DNA from: an uncultured Eisenbergiella sp.
GTDB taxonomy: Bacteria; Bacillota; Clostridia; Lachnospirales; Lachnospiraceae
NCBI GenBank assembly: GCA_948960675.1
Contig: CARDPF010000021.1
Span: 1,553-19,259 of the forward strand
Direction: 5' to 3'
DNA length: 17,707 nt
Shown: one piece after another, positions 13,893 to 17,707 of the stretch
Numbering within the stretch: position 1 is the stretch's first letter
How the letters are laid out: each line of letters begins with the position of its first letter
Program-made: the position numbers and the translations under genes
Notes under the pieces: model-generated
Seen by the model: only the letters and a program-made list of their open reading frames with translations
Databases searched by the model: none
Told to the model about the DNA's origin: nothing

Positions 13893-14606
13893 TTACTCCA
13901 TCTTTTCCCCTAAAAACTGCAAAAACTCATCCTTCGCTTTTGCATACCTCGGCCTGCTGACAGGAATCAGCTTTCCGTCTGCCAGTTCCACGCCCTTTGC
14001 GGAAAAAACGCGGATTTGCTTCATATTGACCAGATAACTCTGGTGCACCCTGACAAAATATTCCGGAAGCTTCCCTTCCAAATCACCAAGCTTTAAATTC
14101 ACCCGGATATCTTCCTCCCGGGTATGCACCGTCAAAATCCGCCTTTCGCTCTCCACATACCAGATGTCTTCCGCCCTCACCCTGGCAATGAAACTTTTGG
14201 AAATCAGGGTCACGGAAGTCGCTTCCTGTTCCTCGATCTGTTCAATCGCCCGGTCCACAGCCTCCAAAAACTTTTCCTGACGGACCGGGGATATCAAAAA
14301 AGAGGTTGGTTCCGCCTCGAAAATGTCTTCCGTACACTCCAGCATACCGGTTGAAAAAATGATTTTTACACCGCCAAAAATTTCCTGTGCCTGCTTTACG
14401 GCAATAAGGCCACCCATTTCCTGCGCCTTGACATCCATGTAAATAATGTCGGACTTTTTACGTTCATCTCGCTGCCATGCGCGCAAAAGTTCCTCGCCCG
14501 ATGAATAAGTCGCGATCTGCAGCTCTTTTCCGTACTTCGCTGCCAAAAGCCTGCGCACCGATGCCAAAGTCTCGCAGCAGCTGTCACAAATTGCGATTTT
14601 TCTCAT
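13893..14606 (-). CDS. LytTR-family response regulator with a degenerate receiver
   Basis: A 237-residue regulator of the AgrA/LytR type. The receiver (1-120) keeps the phosphorylatable Asp58 in IIYMDVKAQEMGG and Asp8 in IAICDSC. However, the second acidic residue of the usual pair is Ser9, and the invariant Lys before Pro is replaced by Ser106 (SFLISPV). The LytTR DNA-binding domain (about 135-235) is well kept, with FIARVRAEDIWYVES, FVRVHQSYLVNMKQI and IPVSRPRYAKAKDEFLQFL. The start at 14606 is used because AGGGGTGA lies five bases upstream. The stop is about 50 nt from the SigG-like promoter of spoVAD. No histidine kinase gene is adjacent, so it is an orphan here. The altered receiver suggests weak or phosphorylation-independent control. 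Confidence 0.9.
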   Translation of the reverse strand: MRKIAICDSCCETLASVRRLLAAKYGKELQIATYSSGEELLRAWQRDERKKSDIIYMDVKAQEMGGLIAVKQAQEIFGGVKIIFSTGMLECTEDIFEAEPTSFLISPVRQEKFLEAVDRAIEQIEEQEATSVTLISKSFIARVRAEDIWYVESERRILTVHTREEDIRVNLKLGDLEGKLPEYFVRVHQSYLVNMKQIRVFSAKGVELADGKLIPVSRPRYAKAKDEFLQFLGEKME

Positions 14607-14728
14607 AGAGTTCACCCCTGTCTGCATACAACATGAATTCTTTGTGTCAGATCAGTTTTGTTCCTTTGTCCATAATACGCCTTTCCTGACTTTATAATAA
14701 CACACATAAAAAGTTTTGCACTAAGGCA

Positions 14729-14743
14729 GATACAATATGTATC
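14729..14743. promoter_or_regulatory. Perfect dyad GATACA-N3-TGTATC upstream of the LytTR gene
   Basis: GATACAATATGTATC has 6-bp arms around a 3-bp AT centre, located about 125 nt upstream of the LytTR start and beyond the pnp terminator. It is the size of a dimeric regulator site. It does not resemble the direct repeats bound by LytTR proteins. Function is unknown. Confidence 0.35.
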
Positions 14744-14806
14744 GAAAAAGACAAATTTTGTTCCTCAAATAAGACCTTAAGATGCCTGTTTTTGCCTTTT
14801 TACACG

Positions 14807-14848
14807 GAAAAAAAGGGAAACCCGCCATAGGATTCCCCTCTTCTTTTT
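14807..14848 (-). terminator. Intrinsic terminator of the rpsO-pnp operon
   Basis: On the minus strand AAGAGGGGAA (14842-14833) pairs with TTTCCCTTTT (14820-14811), with one G-T pair, around a 12-nt loop. A T-rich tract follows. It lies about 19 nt after the pnp stop. The plus-strand version also ends in T-rich sequence. Confidence 0.75.
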
Positions 14849-14860
14849 CATAATATTGTT

Positions 14861-16951
14861 TTAAACCTGCGCAACATCTTTCATGGAAAAACTCATCCGG
14901 CCCATTTTGTCCTTGCCAAGGCATACCACCGTAACCTTATCTCCCAGTGTCAGTACATCCTCCACCCGGTTGATTCTCTCTTTGGCAATCTTGGAAATAT
15001 GAACCATTCCCTCTTTTCCGGGGGCAAACTCCACAAACGCGCCAAATTCCTTGATGCTGACCACCGTACCCTTGAAAATCTGGCCCGCCTCAAATTCCGT
15101 CACAATAATCTTAATCATTTCCACGGCCTTGTCCATCATGGCCCTATCTGTACCACATACGGACACCGTGCCGTCATCCGTGATATCAATCTTTACACCC
15201 GTACGGGCAATGATTTCATTGATCGTCTTTCCCCTCTGCCCCACTACATCACCGATTTTTTCGGGATCAATCTGGATGGAAATGATCTTGGGCGCATACG
15301 GGCCGACCTCCGGCCTGGGATGGGCGATGCAGGGCGTCAGGATCTCGTTGATGATATACTCCCTCGCCTCTTTGGTCCTGGCAATGGCCTCTTCCACAAT
15401 CGGCCTGGTCAAACCATGGATCTTGATATCCATCTGAATGGCCGTAATTCCGTCATGGGTACCGGCCACCTTGAAATCCATGTCACCGAAAAAGTCTTCC
15501 AATCCCTGAATATCCGTCAGCACGATGTAATCGTCATCCGTATCGCCTGTCACCAGGCCACAGGAAATACCGGCCACCTGCTTCTTAATCGGCACGCCCG
15601 CCGCCATCAGCGACAATGTGGACGCACAAACGGAGGCCTGGGAGGTGGAACCGTTGCTCTCAAAGGTTTCGGATACCGTACGGATGGCATACGGGAACTC
15701 CTCCTCTGTGGGAAGCACCGGCATCAGCGCCTTTTCCGCAAGCGCGCCATGGCCGATTTCACGGCGGCCCGGCCCCCTGGAAGGCTTGGTTTCCCCTACG
15801 GAATAGGACGGGAAATTATAATGGTGCATATATCTTTTGGAAACCTCATTCTCGTCAAGCCCGTCAATTTTTTGCATCTCGGAAAGGGGGGCCAGGGTAC
15901 ACACATTGCAGATCTGTGTTTGTCCCCGCGTAAACATGCCCGATCCATGCACCCTGGGAATGATATCTATTTCTGCAGCCAGCGGCCGGATCTGGTTGAT
16001 CGCACGACCGTCGGGACGCTTGTGATCCTTCAAAATCATCTTACGCACCGTTTTTTTCTGATACTGGTAGACTGCCTCGCCCAATACCGCAAGCCACTCC
16101 TCCCTGTCTGCAAAAGCCTCTTCCAGCTTCTCCGTAATCTTACGGATATTTTCCTCCCGCACCTGCTTTACATCCGTAAACACGGCTTCTTCCATCTCCT
16201 GCGGGGTCACGATTTCCCGCATCGCCGAAAACAGTTCTTCCGGCACCGCACAGCTGGTATACTCATGCTTGGGTTTCCCTACTTCCGAAATAATCTGGTT
16301 GATGAAAGCGATCAACGTCTGGTTCACCTCGTGCGCCATGTAAATCGCTTCGATCATTTTCGCTTCCGGCACCTCGTTAGCGCCCGCCTCAATCATAATG
16401 ACCTTCTGCGCCGTGGAAGCCACCGTCAGCTGCAGATCCCCCTTCTTCCACTGCTCCTGACCGGGATTTACCACAAACTCCCCGTCCACCAGTCCCACCT
16501 GCGTCATCGCGCACGGACCGTCGAAGGGAATATCGGATACACAGGTGGCAATCGCCGCCCCCAGCATCGCCACCAGTTCCGGACGGCATGCAGGATCCAC
16601 GGACATCACCAGATTGTTCAGCGTCACGTCATTGCGGTAATCCTTCGGAAACAGGGGACGCATCGGCCGGTCAATCACACGGCTGGTCAAAACGGAATTC
16701 TCGCTGGCCTTCCCCTCCCTCTTATTGAATCCGCCGGGAATCTTACCCACGGAATACAGCTTCTCTTCAAACTCCACCGAAAGCGGGAAAAAGTCAATGC
16801 CCTCCCTCGGCTTCTCGCTGGCAGTGGCGGTGGATAATACCGTCGTCTCCCCATACTGCATAAATGCCGCGCCGTTGGCCTGCGCAGCCACACGCCCGAT
16901 ATCCACCCGCAGGGTTCTACCGGCCAATTCCATTGTAAACGTCTTGTACAT
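14861..16951 (-). CDS. pnp: Polyribonucleotide nucleotidyltransferase (PNPase)
   Basis: A 696-residue PNPase, the trimeric 3'-5' phosphorolytic exoribonuclease of RNA turnover. The domain order is complete: a first RNase PH-like domain (about 1-230, with FMQYGETTVLSTATAS), a helical linker, a second RNase PH-like domain with SRGPGRREIGHGALAEKALMP and the catalytic Asp490/Asp492 in GDMDFKVAGT, then KH (GDVVGQRGKTINEIIA) and S1 (GTVVSIKEFGAFVEF through GKDKMGRMSFSMKDV). The start at 16951 (MYKTFTMELAGR) matches the family and has AGAGGAA upstream. In-frame starts further left have no support. It follows rpsO on the same strand, as in many bacteria, and ends with a terminator. Nothing suggests damage. 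Confidence 0.98.
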   Translation of the reverse strand: MYKTFTMELAGRTLRVDIGRVAAQANGAAFMQYGETTVLSTATASEKPREGIDFFPLSVEFEEKLYSVGKIPGGFNKREGKASENSVLTSRVIDRPMRPLFPKDYRNDVTLNNLVMSVDPACRPELVAMLGAAIATCVSDIPFDGPCAMTQVGLVDGEFVVNPGQEQWKKGDLQLTVASTAQKVIMIEAGANEVPEAKMIEAIYMAHEVNQTLIAFINQIISEVGKPKHEYTSCAVPEELFSAMREIVTPQEMEEAVFTDVKQVREENIRKITEKLEEAFADREEWLAVLGEAVYQYQKKTVRKMILKDHKRPDGRAINQIRPLAAEIDIIPRVHGSGMFTRGQTQICNVCTLAPLSEMQKIDGLDENEVSKRYMHHYNFPSYSVGETKPSRGPGRREIGHGALAEKALMPVLPTEEEFPYAIRTVSETFESNGSTSQASVCASTLSLMAAGVPIKKQVAGISCGLVTGDTDDDYIVLTDIQGLEDFFGDMDFKVAGTHDGITAIQMDIKIHGLTRPIVEEAIARTKEAREYIINEILTPCIAHPRPEVGPYAPKIISIQIDPEKIGDVVGQRGKTINEIIARTGVKIDITDDGTVSVCGTDRAMMDKAVEMIKIIVTEFEAGQIFKGTVVSIKEFGAFVEFAPGKEGMVHISKIAKERINRVEDVLTLGDKVTVVCLGKDKMGRMSFSMKDVAQV

Positions 16952-17058
16952 ATTTCCTCTCATTCTGCCGCCCTGTGCGGCTCTGCAACCGGAAAGGTTC
17001 CCTCCATGCACCGTACGGATTCCCCTTCCCCTTTTCATCAGAAAGATTTCCACAGGAA

Positions 17059-17099
17059 AAGGCGGCTAGCCAGCGCTAAACCGACTGAATACCCGCCTT
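17059..17099 (-). promoter_or_regulatory. Hairpin between rpsO and pnp
   Basis: On the minus strand AAGGCGG (17099-17093) pairs with CCGCCTT (17065-17059). Inside it, TAGC and GCTA can form a smaller stem. Only four T follow, so it is at best a leaky attenuator. In other bacteria a stem-loop at this place is the RNase III and PNPase target for pnp autoregulation, and the same role is plausible here. About 200 nt separate the two genes. Confidence 0.5.
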
Positions 17100-17150
17100 A
17101 TCCTTCCCATGGCACAAAAAAGCACATGCATCGCGCCTTTTGGGCCATTT

Positions 17151-17417
17151 TTATTTTCTGATGCCCAGTCTCTCAATCAGGGAACGATATCTTTCGATAT
17201 CCTTCTTCTTCAAATAATCCAGCAGCCCCCTTCTCTGTCCGACCATCTGCAAAAGTCCTCTTCTGGAATGATGATCCTTGGGATTGCTCTTTAAATGCTC
17301 TGTCAACTCCTGAATCCGCGCCGTCAAAACCGCTACCTGAACCTCCGGCGAACCCGTATCGCCTTCCGTTCTCCCATACTCTTTGATAATCGCCGTTTTC
17401 TTTTCCTTGGAAATCAT
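17151..17417 (-). CDS. rpsO: 30S ribosomal protein S15
   Basis: An 88-residue S15 of normal length. It is the primary 16S rRNA-binding protein of the 30S platform. The family pattern is clear: [54 protein letters not shown] and [19 protein letters not shown] lies 7 nt before the ATG. It is the first gene of the rpsO-pnp operon. The leader of about 85 nt (17418-17502) is GC-rich and can fold, so S15 autoregulation of the kind known in several bacteria is possible, but no specific binding structure was identified. Confidence 0.98.
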   Translation of the reverse strand: MISKEKKTAIIKEYGRTEGDTGSPEVQVAVLTARIQELTEHLKSNPKDHHSRRGLLQMVGQRRGLLDYLKKKDIERYRSLIERLGIRK

Positions 17418-17508
17418 GATAAATCCTCCTTATTCTGCAACCGCCTGACGCTAAGCTGTGGGTCGGAGCATCCCATCCCCGGGCGCCGGCTCTTCTCCAT
17501 ACTTGCCT

Positions 17509-17537
17509 ATTGTAGCATAGAACCCACCGGATGTAAA
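17509..17537 (-). promoter_or_regulatory. SigA-type promoter of rpsO-pnp
   Basis: On the minus strand TTTACA (17537-17532) and TACAAT (17514-17509) are separated by 17 nt, both five of six to consensus. The conserved upstream element ends exactly 20 nt before the -35. Confidence 0.8.
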
Positions 17538-17557
17538 CAACAATTTTTCATGGTCCG

Positions 17558-17641
17558 CGGAATCGTAACAGTTCAGGTTACCATGTCATTTTGTTTCGCC
17601 ATGGGCTTTGGCGGTGCGTCGGCAGGCGTGGCAGCGGCAGG
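17558..17641 (-). promoter_or_regulatory. Upstream promoter element, copy A (full length)
   Basis: Read towards rpsO, it ends CTGAACTGTTACGATTCCG (17576-17558), with the CCG exactly 20 nt before the -35. The distal part (CCGCTGCCAC, CCTGCCGACG, CCCATGGC, AAACAAAATGACAT) aligns with copy B at 9914-10002 over about 84 bp with small indels near the proximal end. GTAAC (17565-17569) and GTTAC (17577-17581) also form a local dyad. Confidence 0.7.
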
Positions 17642-17707
17642 ACAGCCCCCTTACAGTGCGGGCAGTTCCTTACGCATGGTGGCATGCAAACGGTGGAATT
17701 TCCCAAA

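Noticed and set aside
14999..16837. A 612-codon open frame on the plus strand
   Set aside because: It is exactly antisense to pnp, is rich in His and Arg, has no plausible ribosome binding site or domain, and pnp is unmistakable on the other strand.

Overview
The window looks like chromosomal DNA from a spore-forming, Gram-positive anaerobe of the class Clostridia, most likely a Lachnospiraceae relative. The reasons are the AAGGAGG-type ribosome binding sites, the rpsO-pnp order, a SpoVAD homologue with a SigG-like promoter, LytTR and OmpR regulators, a Gly-Cys lipobox lipoprotein and a moderate GC content. The genus is not resolved. I see no phage, insertion sequence, CRISPR array, rRNA or tRNA.

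Layout, left to right. Positions 2-643 hold the ATPase end of an ABC exporter, followed by a long inverted repeat and about 0.7 kb without a gene. Positions 1560-7304 form a sensing and transport neighbourhood. It contains a lipoprotein that joins an Asp-box/propeller-like half to a solute-binding half (minus strand), a divergent OmpR-type response regulator with its histidine kinase, and a membrane-anchored propeller-like protein with its own promoter. Positions 7319-9797 encode a two-gene operon of an SPFH protein with C-terminal zinc ribbons and a zinc-ribbon membrane protein, resembling the YdjI/YdjG part of the Bacillus membrane-stress module. Positions 10116-11420 encode a protein with a HEPN-type R-x4-H motif, distantly like ApeA. 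Next come a SpoU/TrmH-family RNA methyltransferase, a 92-nt near-perfect hairpin, a lone spoVAD, a LytTR regulator with a degraded receiver, and the housekeeping operon rpsO-pnp.

The most striking signal is not a gene. A sequence reading roughly AACTGTAAC-TGATTTCCG towards the downstream gene occurs three times: at 9914-10002 before the HEPN gene, at 12426-12452 before the methyltransferase gene, and at 17558-17641 before rpsO-pnp. In each case its CCG end lies exactly 20 nt upstream of a -35 hexamer that is itself 17 nt from a -10 hexamer. Two copies extend about 85-90 bp. The third looks like the same element with 21 bp removed, and abuts the large hairpin. This suggests a dispersed upstream promoter element, or a mobile repeat fixed at one position relative to promoters.

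All assignments come from reading the sequence. No database search was possible.
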